30,935 nt of DNA. It comes from Tubiluchus corallicola. Lineage: Eukaryota > Priapulida > Priapulimorpha > Priapulimorphida > Tubiluchidae. The notes beneath the pieces are model-generated. The model was not told the DNA's origin, ran no database searches, and saw only the letters and a program-made list of their open reading frames with translations. Positions 18,562 to 26,286 of the stretch are shown piece after piece. A program made the position numbers and the translations under genes. Position 1 is the stretch's first letter; the number at the start of each line of letters is the position of its first letter. The stretch is from positions 1 through 30,935 of the forward strand of contig JAQGDQ010002452.1 of assembly GCA_030141605.1 (NCBI GenBank). The letters run 5' to 3'.

Positions 18562-19761
18562 ATGAAAATATTAGTACTAAATTGTGGCAGCTCTTCATTA
18601 AAATATCAATTAATAAACCCTAAAAGTGAAGAAGTTTTTGCAATAGGTAATTGTGAGAGAATAGGCTTAAATGATTCATCAATGAGTTATAAAGCTCCTA
18701 TAAGAGGTGTTGAAATAGCAAAAAAACATAGTATGCCAACTCACAAAGAAGCTTTAGAGCTTTTAATTTCAACTTTAACTGACTCAGAAGTAGGAGTAAT
18801 AAACTCTACAGATGAAATAGAAGCTATAGGACATAGAGTTGTCCATGGAGGAGAAGAGTTTAATGGTTCAGTTTATATAAATGATGATGTTATAGACGCG
18901 CTAGTAAGAAATAGTGAGTTAGCTCCTCTTCATAATCCTGCTAATCTAATTGGTATAAGAACATGTAAAAAAATTATGCCTGAAAAGCCAAATGTAGGGG
19001 TATTTGACACAGCTTTTCATTCAACTTTGCCACCAAAAGCCTTTATGTATGCTCTTCCATATGAAGATTATAGTGAGCTAAAAGTTAGAAAATATGGGTT
19101 TCATGGGACATCACACAAGTTTGTTTCAGGAATTGGAAATGAAATATTAGGTAACCCTTCAAATTCAAAAATAATAGTATGCCACTTAGGGAATGGAGCA
19201 AGTATTTCAGCAGTAAAAAATGGGACTTCTATAGAAACGTCAATGGGGCTTACTCCTCTTCAAGGACTTATGATGGGAACAAGGTCAGGAGATATGGATC
19301 CTGCAGCAGTACTATATATAATGGATAAAAGAGGTCTTAGTGCAAAAGAAATGGATACTAGAATGAATAAAAAATCTGGTGTTTTAGGAATTTATGGAAA
19401 ATCTTCAGATTTTAGAGACTTAGAAGATTCTGTTGATGAAGGAGATGAAAAAGCAAAGTTGGCTCTTGAAATGTTTTGCTACAGGGTTAGATCTTATATT
19501 GGGTCCTATGCTACATCTATGGGTGGAGTTGATATGATTTGCTTTACTGGTGGGATTGGTGAAAACTCAAGTACAGTTAGAAAAATGATCCTTGAAAACT
19601 TAGAATTTATGGGTGTTTGTTTAAATGAAGATGTTAACAATGTAAGGCAAAAAGGGATAGTTGAGCTTTCTAGTGAAAGTAGTAAAGTAAAAGTATATAA
19701 AATACCAACTAATGAAGAACTTGTTATTCAAGAGACACACTTGATATTATTTCAAAAATGA
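18562..19761 (+). CDS. ackA: Acetate kinase
   Basis: Makes ATP and acetate from acetyl phosphate. 399 residues, the normal length. Visible: start MKILVLNCGSSSLKYQL, AIGHRVVHGGEEF, APLHNPANL, VFDTAFHSTLPP, KYGFHGTSHKFVS, CHLGNGASISAVKNG, GLMMGTRSGDMDPA and the C-terminal FTGGIGENSSTVRK, together covering the ASKHA-fold phosphate- and adenosine-binding motifs. AAGGAGG lies upstream of the ATG. Last gene of the ftsY-pta-ackA set, followed by a strong hairpin. Confidence 0.98.
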   Translation: MKILVLNCGSSSLKYQLINPKSEEVFAIGNCERIGLNDSSMSYKAPIRGVEIAKKHSMPTHKEALELLISTLTDSEVGVINSTDEIEAIGHRVVHGGEEFNGSVYINDDVIDALVRNSELAPLHNPANLIGIRTCKKIMPEKPNVGVFDTAFHSTLPPKAFMYALPYEDYSELKVRKYGFHGTSHKFVSGIGNEILGNPSNSKIIVCHLGNGASISAVKNGTSIETSMGLTPLQGLMMGTRSGDMDPAAVLYIMDKRGLSAKEMDTRMNKKSGVLGIYGKSSDFRDLEDSVDEGDEKAKLALEMFCYRVRSYIGSYATSMGGVDMICFTGGIGENSSTVRKMILENLEFMGVCLNEDVNNVRQKGIVELSSESSKVKVYKIPTNEELVIQETHLILFQK

Positions 19762-19796
19762 AATAGTGAAATGTTTAATTATGACTTATTAATGAA

Positions 19797-19837
19797 AAGT
19801 TTCAGTATTATACCTATGCTGAAACTTCTTTATTTTA
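19797..19837 (+). terminator. Intrinsic terminator after ackA
   Basis: Perfect 9-bp stem AAGTTTCAG (19797-19805) / CTGAAACTT (19819-19827), extended inward to 12 pairs with one T-G pair, closing a 7-base loop, then CTTTATTTTAT. It closes the ftsY-pta-ackA transcript. Confidence 0.8.
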
Positions 19838-20029
19838 TATAGATTATTTGAAAAATATATTAGTAAAATTAAAAAGATGAGATGATATAAATAATATATT
19901 TTATATAAAAAATAAAAAAAAGATAACGAAGAGTAGCATTATACTAGATTAATTTTTTTATATAGATAGAGATCACATCTTTATAAAATTATCACTAAAA
20001 AAAATCATTATTCATAAAGAAAATATTTA

Positions 20030-20058
20030 GTGACAAAATATATTTTTTTTAGTATCAT
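20030..20058 (+). promoter_or_regulatory. Promoter for the TerD-like / coiled-coil / telA cassette
   Basis: -35 GTGACA (20030-20035), 17-base spacer, -10 TATCAT (20053-20058). Expected start near 20065, ahead of an AGGAGG at about 20093. Arms of an 8-base inverted repeat flank and overlap the -35. Confidence 0.5.
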
Positions 20059-20103
20059 GTTAAGGCAGAACATATAAATTTTATGCTAACTTAGGAGGTC
20101 TCT

Positions 20104-20646
20104 ATGTTAAATTTAAAAAAAGAGATAGTATTAAATCAAGGGATTATAAAATTAACATGGGATTTAAAAAATTTTCAAGAAAAAAACTTTTATGATCTTG
20201 ATTTACTACTATTTTTACTAGATCAAAATAACAAAATTCTAGATAATGATCATAAAAATTTAATTTATTTTAATAATAGAGTAAGTTTTGATGAAGGAGT
20301 AAAGCACTTAGGAGAAAAAAATACTGATAGTAGCGAAACAATTAGCATCAATATAGATAAAATTAACAATAATGTAAAAAAAGTAGCACTATGGGTGAAT
20401 ATTTTTGAAGGAGAGAAAAAAGATCAAACTTTTGGACAATTTATTGATATTTCAATTAAAATTATAGAATCTAAAGAAAAAGTAGTTTTAATGGAATATA
20501 ATATTGCTGACAATAAACCTCAGTATAATTCTCTTTTAGTAGGAGAATTAATAAAAAAAGAAGATAGTTGGGTTTATAAAAATATAACAAAAGGTTTTAA
20601 CATGAATATGATTAGTATATGTGGTATATATGGAATAAAAGCTTAA
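20104..20646 (+). CDS. TerD-domain stress protein, calcium-site motif degenerate
   Basis: The 180 residues follow the TerD (tellurium resistance / general stress) beta-sandwich pattern: KLTWDLKN, YDLDLLLFLLDQNNKIL, NLIYFNNRVSFDEGVKHLG, KKVALWVNIFEG, QTFGQFIDISIKII, and a closing LLVGELIKKEDSWVYKNITKGF that matches the family's GELYR...W.F...G.G block. The calcium-binding loop that in most members reads like GDNLTGEGDGDDE is here GEKNTDSSE: shorter and poor in acidic residues, so calcium binding is doubtful. First gene of a three-gene cassette with telA, a known TerD-TelA association. A role in envelope or toxic-anion stress is inferred from family and context only. Confidence 0.8.
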   Translation: MLNLKKEIVLNQGIIKLTWDLKNFQEKNFYDLDLLLFLLDQNNKILDNDHKNLIYFNNRVSFDEGVKHLGEKNTDSSETISINIDKINNNVKKVALWVNIFEGEKKDQTFGQFIDISIKIIESKEKVVLMEYNIADNKPQYNSLLVGELIKKEDSWVYKNITKGFNMNMISICGIYGIKA

Positions 20647-20660
20647 AATAAGGAGGGAAC

Positions 20661-21413
20661 ATGGGTTTTTTTATTAGGTTTATAGTTGTTTTTGGAATTA
20701 TATATATTTTTTTAGATAAAAGGGAGCGTAAAAAAAAGCAAGAGCTTCATGATAAATATGTCTCTAGAAAAGGTAAGTCTCGTAAATCAGATAAATTTCA
20801 AAATACAAAAGGTGAAACTACAGAAGATTCTTTTAGTAAATCTAAAAATTCATTTGAAATAATGCTTGAAGATTTAAGAAAAAAATATACTGTTACTAAT
20901 TATAGAGGTGTTTTAGAAGAAATTTCAAATAGAGCTTCAAATCAGCTTGTTAGAGTAAAAGATAAATACGAAAAGTTTAAAATAATTTTAGACAATAAAT
21001 TATCTAAAAGTGAACTAACATACAGTAAGTTTTTAGCTACAACAGAGCAGGCTTATTATTCTATACTTGATAAATTAGACGAAATAAATGAGAAATTAGC
21101 AGCTGTTGAAAATATAGAATTTAATTATATAGATGAAAGAATACAAACTATAAAAAGTTCAGAGTATTTAAACAAAGAAACTCTAAAAGAACTGTCTTCT
21201 CTAAGAACTAGGAAAAATATGGCAAAAGAAGAAATAAAGAAAATGAATGATATTTTATCTATAAATGAAGATCTTATTACAAAAATAGATGAAATTCGTG
21301 TTCGTTTAGCAAATATAAATACAGGGCAAACAAAATCAGATATGAATTTAAATTATAACAGAAAAGAATTAGAAAAGTTAATAGAAAGAACTTCAGTGTA
21401 TTCAAAAGATTAG
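20661..21413 (+). CDS. Membrane-anchored coiled-coil protein of unknown function (between TerD-like and telA)
   Basis: I do not recognise a family with certainty. The 250 residues start with one hydrophobic segment (FFIRFIVVFGIIYIFL) followed directly by a basic stretch (KRERKKKQ), which predicts an N-terminal inner-membrane anchor with the body in the cytoplasm. A polar, low-complexity region (about 30-65) is followed by long charged helices (about 65-245) with coiled-coil character. Its slot just before telA is where several bacteria carry XpaC/YceG-like helical partners of TelA, so it may be a divergent analogue. AGGAGG lies 5 bases before the ATG; 14 bases after the TerD-like gene and 45 before telA. 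Confidence 0.6.
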   Translation: MGFFIRFIVVFGIIYIFLDKRERKKKQELHDKYVSRKGKSRKSDKFQNTKGETTEDSFSKSKNSFEIMLEDLRKKYTVTNYRGVLEEISNRASNQLVRVKDKYEKFKIILDNKLSKSELTYSKFLATTEQAYYSILDKLDEINEKLAAVENIEFNYIDERIQTIKSSEYLNKETLKELSSLRTRKNMAKEEIKKMNDILSINEDLITKIDEIRVRLANINTGQTKSDMNLNYNRKELEKLIERTSVYSKD

Positions 21414-21458
21414 TTGATATAAAAAAATAATAAATTAAGAAATAAAAGGAGAGTATTT

Positions 21459-22594
21459 ATGAAAGAAAAGTTTGAATTATTAATTCCTGAAAAAGAAAAA
21501 ATTGAAGAAGAAGTTATAAAAGAAATAAAAGCAGTTACTGATGATGAAAAAAATCAATTAGATAATCTTGTTGAAGAAAAAATTGAACAAATATTGAATA
21601 TTGACATTAATAATGAAAATGACAAACAAGATATTGTAAGTGCAATAGAAAACTTAGGAATTGACTTGCAAAAAGAGTCTGCTAAAAAAAGTACTATATT
21701 GCAAGAGCCTCTAAAAACATTGTCAAAGCGTGGAGATGAAGGTTCTGAAGTATCCTCAGCTCTTTTAAAGCTAAGAGAAGAAGTTGAAGCTTTAGATCCT
21801 AGTGGGGTTGATTTTAATAGAAAAAACTTTTTATCAAAGTTATTTAACCCTGTTGAAAAATATTTTGATAAATATCAAAGTGCTCAATCTTCTATAAATG
21901 AAATTATAAAGTCTCTTGAAAATGGATCTGATATTTTGAAAAGAGATAATATTACTTTAACTCAAGATCAAATAGACATGAGAGAATTAACAAAAAAATT
22001 GGAAAAAACCATTGTTATGAGTGAACTATTAGATGAAAAAATATCTACTCAAATAGAGCTAGAAGAAGACCCTAGGAAAATTAAATTTTTAAGGGATGAG
22101 GTCTTATTTCCTCTTAGGCAGAGAATAATGGACTTGCAGCAACAACTTGCTGTTAATCAGCAGGGGGTTTTCTTGAAGTACTTAAAAGAAATAACAAAGA
22201 GTTAATAAGGGGAGTTAATAGGTCAAAATTAGTAACTATAAATGCACTGAAAGTAGCAGTAGTTGTAGCTAAGGGCCTTTCAGACCAAAAGCTTGTTTTA
22301 GATCAAATAGAAGCGGTAAATGACACAACAAACTCTTTAATTGCAAATACGTCTAAAAATTTAAAAACACAAGGTGTAGCAATACAAAAACAGGCATCTT
22401 CTGCTATGCTAAATGTTGACACTTTAAAAGAGTCTTTTAAAAATATAAATGAAGCTATGGATGAAATTTCTAAATATAGGCAAGAATCTCTACCAATGAT
22501 GAGAGGATTAATAGATGAATTTGATGATTTAACCAGAAAAAGTGAAGAAAGAATTCAACAAATGGAAAAAGGAAATAAAGTAAAGCTTAATTAA
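21459..22594 (+). pseudogene. telA: TelA-family toxic-anion-resistance protein, frameshifted as sequenced
   Basis: TelA (YaaN/YceH) is a helical protein tied to tellurite and other stress resistance; mechanism unclear. The first frame (21459-22205, 248 residues) carries the N-terminal and central parts: SSALLKLREEVEALDPSG, the FNPVEKYFDKYQSAQSSI block and LRQRIMDLQQQLAVNQQGV. Right after QQGV it goes out of register and stops. The rest continues in another frame: EVLKRNNKELIRGVNRS, VVVAKGLSDQKLVLDQIEAVN, IQKQASSAMLNVDTLKESF, ending at 22594. One missing base near GGGGGTTTT (22163-22171) would account for the break; a 4-base deletion would too, since the joined frame is about one residue short of the family there. 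The joined length, about 378 residues, is normal for TelA. The gene is recently broken, or the sequence has an error. Confidence 0.85.
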
Positions 22595-22617
22595 AGTAGG
22601 GTCATCCTACTTTTTTT
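22593..22617 (+). terminator. Intrinsic terminator after telA
   Basis: Stem AAAGTAGG (22593-22600) / CCTACTTT (22606-22613) with loop GTCAT and a T-run continuing to 22617. It starts at the telA stop codon. Confidence 0.9.
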
Positions 22618-22807
22618 AGTTAAAAATCTTAAAGCTAAATTAATAGAGGATTATAAGATAAGAAAATGTATTTAAAGCTTAAAACTGCCAGTTACTATTA
22701 ATCAAGATACAATTTAATGTTATGTTTTCTTGTATGTTTTTTTCAATTATTTTGTAAAATTATAAAAATGTTTTAGGTTTACTAGGCTCCAATCTCTTAT
22801 TATATTA

Positions 22808-22836
22808 TAGACATTATGACTATGTTATGGTATAAT
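22808..22836 (+). promoter_or_regulatory. Promoter for infA-rpmJ-rpsM-rpsK-rpsD-rpoA-rplQ
   Basis: -35 TAGACA (22808-22813), 17-base spacer, perfect -10 TATAAT (22831-22836) preceded by TATGG. Expected start near 22843, about 29 bases before the infA ATG. Together with the terminator at 22593-22617 it shows that the alpha-operon genes start a new transcript here. Confidence 0.75.
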
Positions 22837-22871
22837 ACTGTGATTATTTATCTTATTGAAGGGAGGAAAAT

Positions 22872-23090
22872 ATGTCAAAAGAAGATATAATTGAAATAGA
22901 AGGTACTATAATTGAATCGTTACCAAATGCAATGTTTAAAGCAAAGTTAGAAAATGGTCATGTTATTTTAGCTCATGTGTCTGGAAAAATGAGAATGAAC
23001 TACATAAAGATTCTTCCTGGAGATAAGGTACTTATTCAAATATCACCCTATGATTTATCAAGAGGGCGAATTGTTTATAGAAAAAAATAA
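22872..23090 (+). CDS. infA: Translation initiation factor IF-1
   Basis: The 72 residues are IF-1, an OB-fold protein that occupies the A site of the 30S subunit during initiation. Visible: [60 protein letters not shown] and the lysine-rich end. AGGGAGGA lies upstream of the ATG. In many bacteria secY-adk-map precede it; here the telA cassette does. Confidence 0.98.
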   Translation: MSKEDIIEIEGTIIESLPNAMFKAKLENGHVILAHVSGKMRMNYIKILPGDKVLIQISPYDLSRGRIVYRKK

Positions 23091-23103
23091 AAAAGGAGGG
23101 AAA

Positions 23104-23217
23104 ATGAAAGTAAAAGCTTCAGTTAAAAGTATATGTGATAAGTGTAAGGTAATAAAAAGACATGGAAAAATAAGAGTAATCTGCAAAAATCCAAAACATA
23201 AGCAAGTTCAGGGATAA
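23104..23217 (+). CDS. rpmJ: 50S ribosomal protein L36 (bL36)
   Basis: A 37-residue protein, the smallest large-subunit ribosomal protein. It starts [15 protein letters not shown] and has the zinc-ribbon spacing Cys11, Cys14, Cys27, His32, so this is the zinc-binding form. It starts 13 bases after infA with AAGGAGGG upstream and ends at 23217, in its standard place between infA and rpsM. Confidence 0.97.
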   Translation: MKVKASVKSICDKCKVIKRHGKIRVICKNPKHKQVQG

Positions 23218-23365
23218 AATTTCTGTAAAAGCATGTTGAGCTGTAGGGCCATTTCTTTTCTGCTTTATAGAAAAGGCATGCTGATGAAAGTGTTAGGCTG
23301 ATTATTGATATCAGTATATATATTACTATAGTGATACAGCAATTAATATTTTAAGGAGGAATAAC
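23218..23365 (+). promoter_or_regulatory. Structured 148-nt leader upstream of rpsM
   Basis: An unusually long gap for this tight operon. It can form an outer stem AGCATG (23230-23235) / CATGCT (23277-23282) that encloses a second stem CTTTTCT (23255-23261) / AGAAAAG (23269-23275), then a stem CTGAT (23298-23302) / ATCAG (23310-23314) and a longer-range pair GCTG (23297-23300) / CAGC (23337-23340). It sits where gammaproteobacteria carry the S4-binding alpha-operon leader, before a GTG start of rpsM. An autoregulatory r-protein leader is a reasonable inference; stems were found by eye. Confidence 0.45.
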
Positions 23366-23722
23366 GTGGCAAGAATATCTGGTGTTGACATTCCAAGAAA
23401 TAAAAGAGTAGTTATATCTCTTACTTATATATTTGGGATTGGTAAAAGTACATCAAAAGAAATATTAGCTAAATCTAATATAGATGAAAATACTAGGGTA
23501 AAGGACCTAACAGATGAAGAGATTAATAGAATTAGGGACCTTGTTAAAGAATATAAAATAGAAGGAGATTTAAGAAAAGATATAAGATTAGATATTAAAA
23601 GGCTTCAAGATATAAGATGCTACAGAGGCCTTAGACATAGAATGGGGCTTCCTGTAAGGGGGCAAAAAAGTAAGACTAATGCAAGAACAAGAAAGGGCCC
23701 TAAAAAATTAATAAAAAAATAG
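23366..23722 (+). CDS. rpsM: 30S ribosomal protein S13 (uS13)
   Basis: The 118 residues match S13, a head protein of the small subunit that contacts tRNA and 50S. Visible: [58 protein letters not shown] and the basic tail [14 protein letters not shown] start with AAGGAGGA upstream. First gene after the 148-nt structured leader. Confidence 0.98.
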   Translation: MARISGVDIPRNKRVVISLTYIFGIGKSTSKEILAKSNIDENTRVKDLTDEEINRIRDLVKEYKIEGDLRKDIRLDIKRLQDIRCYRGLRHRMGLPVRGQKSKTNARTRKGPKKLIKK

Positions 23723-23758
23723 TCTAAATATTTAAATATATTAAGGAGGTAACATAAC

Positions 23759-24151
23759 TTGGCTAAGAAAAAAGCAGCAAGCAGTAAGAAAAAGAAAATG
23801 AAAAACATTCCAAATGGAATTGTTAACATACATTCTAGTTTTAACAATACGATTATTAATATAACTGATACTATTGGGAATACAGTGGTGTGGAGATCTG
23901 GTGGAAGTAGTGGGTTTAAAGGCACTAAAAAAGGTACGCCTTTTGCTGCTCAAATGTCAGCAGAGCAAGCAGCAAGAGAGGCTGCTAACCATGGCATGAA
24001 AAAAGTGGAGATAAAAATAAAAGGACCTGGTTCTGGTAGAGAAGCTACTATTAGGTCTATAGAAGCAGCAGGATTGGAAGTAACAAGAGTTATTGATGTT
24101 ACACCTATTCCACATAATGGGTGTAGACCACCAAAAAAGAGAAGGGTATAA
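23759..24151 (+). CDS. rpsK: 30S ribosomal protein S11 (uS11)
   Basis: The 130 residues match S11 of the 30S platform: [74 protein letters not shown] and the end [19 protein letters not shown] start with AAGGAGG upstream; the basic N-terminal tail ([11 protein letters not shown]) is longer in Lys than average but typical of low-GC genomes. Confidence 0.98.
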   Translation: MAKKKAASSKKKKMKNIPNGIVNIHSSFNNTIINITDTIGNTVVWRSGGSSGFKGTKKGTPFAAQMSAEQAAREAANHGMKKVEIKIKGPGSGREATIRSIEAAGLEVTRVIDVTPIPHNGCRPPKKRRV

Positions 24152-24211
24152 CAAGCATATCACATCAATAATTTGTATGCATTATATTTAATAAGGAGGA
24201 TAATCAATAAA

Positions 24212-24798
24212 ATGGCAATTAATAAACAGCCTGTACTAAAAAAATGCAGAGCACTTGGCATAGATCCATCTGTTATGGGCATTAACAAAAAATCAAATAG
24301 AAGCATGAGGTCAAATGCAAACAGAAAACCAACTGAGTATGCAATTCAATTAAAAGAAAAGCAGAAAGCAAAATTTATATATAATATAATGGAAAAACAA
24401 TTTAGAAAGCTTTATGAAGAAGCTACTAGAAAAAGTGGAGTTACAGGTCTTAATTTGATAGAGTACTTAGAAAGAAGGCTGGAAAATGTAGTATATAGAT
24501 TAGGGTTAGCTAAAACTAGAAGACAGGCAAGGCAGCTAGTTTCACACGGCCATATATTAGTAAATGGAAATAAAGTAACAATAGCTTCATATAGAGTAAA
24601 ATTAGGCGATGAGATTTCAGTAAAAGAAAGCTCAAAAGTCTAGAATTAGTTAAAGAAGCTGTTGGAAGCATTTCTACACCTGCATGGTTAGAATTTAATA
24701 AAGAAAACTTTGTTGGGAAGGTAATTCAAAGTCCAACAAAAGAGGACCTTGACTTTGAACTAAATGAAGCTTTAATTGTTGAATTTTATTCTAGATAA
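24212..24798 (+). CDS. rpsD: 30S ribosomal protein S4 (uS4), one-base frameshift as sequenced
   Basis: S4 starts 16S rRNA assembly and often represses its own operon. ATG 24212 ([16 protein letters not shown]) follows AAGGAGGA; an in-frame ATG at 24173 is upstream of that site and rejected. The first frame matches S4 through [39 protein letters not shown] and the S4 RNA-binding domain [18 protein letters not shown], then stops at 24643 (VKESSKV). The missing C-terminus continues in another frame: [19 protein letters not shown], then [14 protein letters not shown], ending at 24798. One missing base in AAAA (24634-24637) explains it. S4 is essential, so an intact protein is expected in the cell; sequence error is the simplest explanation. 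Confidence 0.9.
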
Positions 24799-24833
24799 TA
24801 GTATGTCCTTAGATATGGGGAGTTGGTAAATTA

Positions 24834-25814
24834 ATGTTGAAAATTGAAAAAATAGCAAAAAATTACAAAATTAAAGAAGATAAAATAGATGATTTTAGCG
24901 GTAAATATATAATAGAACCGTTATATAAAGGATATGGAAATACTATTGGGAATGCTCTTAGAAGAGTACTGCTTTCATCTATTCCAGGAGCTGCAATTAA
25001 AGGAATACGTATTGATGGAGTATTAAACGAGTTTTCAACTATAGAAGGAGTAAAGGAAGCTGTTACAGATATTATCTTAAATATAAAAGAAATAGTTGTT
25101 AAAACTGATGAGCCAGAAGAACAAAAGATGGAACTAAATGTATCAGGACCTAAAGTAGTAACTGCAGCTGATATAGTTCCTGATGCTAATATAACACTTA
25201 TTAATCCAGATCAAGTAATATGTAATATTACAGATGATACAAATTTAAATATTGAATTTATAGTTGGAATTGGAGAAGGTTTTGTATCTTCTGATGAAAT
25301 AGATAAGTCGCATTGGTCAGTAGATACTATAGCTATAGATGCTATTTATACACCTATTAAACAGGTATCTTATAAAATAGAAAATACAATGGTTGGTAGA
25401 ATTACAAATTTTGACAAATTGATTTTATCAATTGAAACAAATGGAAGTATTGAAATAAGAGATTCAATTTCATATGCAGTTGATTTACTTAAAATTCATA
25501 TAGACCCTCTTATGGATATTGGTAATAAGTTAGACAACATTAGATCCAAAATGGAAGAAGAAGAAGAAGTTGTAGAAATTAATGAGCTAGAAGAAAAAAT
25601 TATAAATATGAAAATAGAAGAGCTTGACTTAACTGTTAGGTCATATAATTGTTTAAAAAAAGCAGGAATAGAAGATGTGATTCAACTAGCTAAAATGGAA
25701 ATAAATGACCTTTTAAAAATAAAAAATTTAGGTAGAAAATCCTTAGAAGAGATAATAGAAAAAATGAAGGAACTAGGGTTTGATTTAATGAAAAACAATA
25801 ACATCTACATATGA
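24834..25814 (+). CDS. rpoA: DNA-directed RNA polymerase subunit alpha
   Basis: 326 residues. The N-terminal domain, which dimerises to start polymerase assembly, shows [60 protein letters not shown], and the insert domain [12 protein letters not shown]. An acidic linker ([15 protein letters not shown]) leads to the C-terminal domain that touches UP elements and activators: [42 protein letters not shown]. Complete and intact. GGGGAG lies about 12 bases before the ATG. It follows rpsD in the usual order. Confidence 0.98.
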   Translation: MLKIEKIAKNYKIKEDKIDDFSGKYIIEPLYKGYGNTIGNALRRVLLSSIPGAAIKGIRIDGVLNEFSTIEGVKEAVTDIILNIKEIVVKTDEPEEQKMELNVSGPKVVTAADIVPDANITLINPDQVICNITDDTNLNIEFIVGIGEGFVSSDEIDKSHWSVDTIAIDAIYTPIKQVSYKIENTMVGRITNFDKLILSIETNGSIEIRDSISYAVDLLKIHIDPLMDIGNKLDNIRSKMEEEEEVVEINELEEKIINMKIEELDLTVRSYNCLKKAGIEDVIQLAKMEINDLLKIKNLGRKSLEEIIEKMKELGFDLMKNNNIYI

Positions 25815-25842
25815 AAAAAATAAAAAGGAGGCTTTTACACAA

Positions 25843-26193
25843 ATGAACCATAAAAAAAGCTATAGAACACTTGGAAGAAGAAGTGCACATAGAAAAGCGA
25901 TGTTAATGAATTTAACAAAATCATTATTAGATAATGAAAAAATAGAAACGACAGTTACTAGAGCTAAAGAGCTTAGAAAATTTGCAGATAGAATGGTAAC
26001 TTTAGGTAAAAAGGGAGACTTAGCTGCGAAAAGAAAGGCTTTTTCTTTTCTTAGAGACAAAAGTATTGTATATAAATTATTTACAGAAATTTCTCCAAAG
26101 TATGCAGAAAGAAATGGTGGATACACTAGAATAATAAAAACAGGAGTTAGAAAAGGTGATTCTGCAGAAATGGCTATAATAGAGCTTGTATAG
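25843..26193 (+). CDS. rplQ: 50S ribosomal protein L17 (bL17)
   Basis: The 116 residues match L17: [59 protein letters not shown], and the C-terminal [32 protein letters not shown] precedes the ATG. Closing gene of the alpha operon. No clear terminator follows in the 93 bases before the lipoprotein gene. Confidence 0.98.
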   Translation: MNHKKSYRTLGRRSAHRKAMLMNLTKSLLDNEKIETTVTRAKELRKFADRMVTLGKKGDLAAKRKAFSFLRDKSIVYKLFTEISPKYAERNGGYTRIIKTGVRKGDSAEMAIIELV

Positions 26194-26224
26194 GATAAAA
26201 GAAAATTATTTAAAATACTTATTA

Positions 26225-26230
26225 TATAAT
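26225..26230 (+). promoter_or_regulatory. Possible -10 element for the lipoprotein gene
   Basis: A perfect TATAAT stands about 57 bases before the lipoprotein ATG, but no good -35 lies 16-18 bases upstream. In DNA this rich in A and T it may be chance; read-through from rplQ is the alternative. Confidence 0.25.
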
Positions 26231-26286
26231 AGGGATGAAAATTATTATACAAAATTTTAATTACATATAAGGATGGTGTACTTTTT

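Larger units (their letters stand above)
19762..20103. other. 342-base intergenic region between ackA and the TerD-like gene
   Basis: Contains the ackA terminator (19797-19837), about 150 bases of AT-rich DNA in which I see no gene, and the promoter of the TerD-like operon (20030-20058). An inverted repeat TCACTAAA (19992-19999) / TTTAGTGA (20026-20033) overlaps the -35 element and might be an operator; with 8-base arms this is weak evidence. Confidence 0.55.

Noticed and set aside
24173-24211. Upstream ATG for rpsD adding 13 residues
   Set aside because: The added residues have no S4 similarity, and AAGGAGGA lies between this ATG and the conserved MAINK start.
24630-24645. Programmed -1 frameshift in rpsD
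   Set aside because: The site is AAAA without an X XXY YYZ heptamer, and I see no downstream stem or pseudoknot that would be expected; error is simpler.
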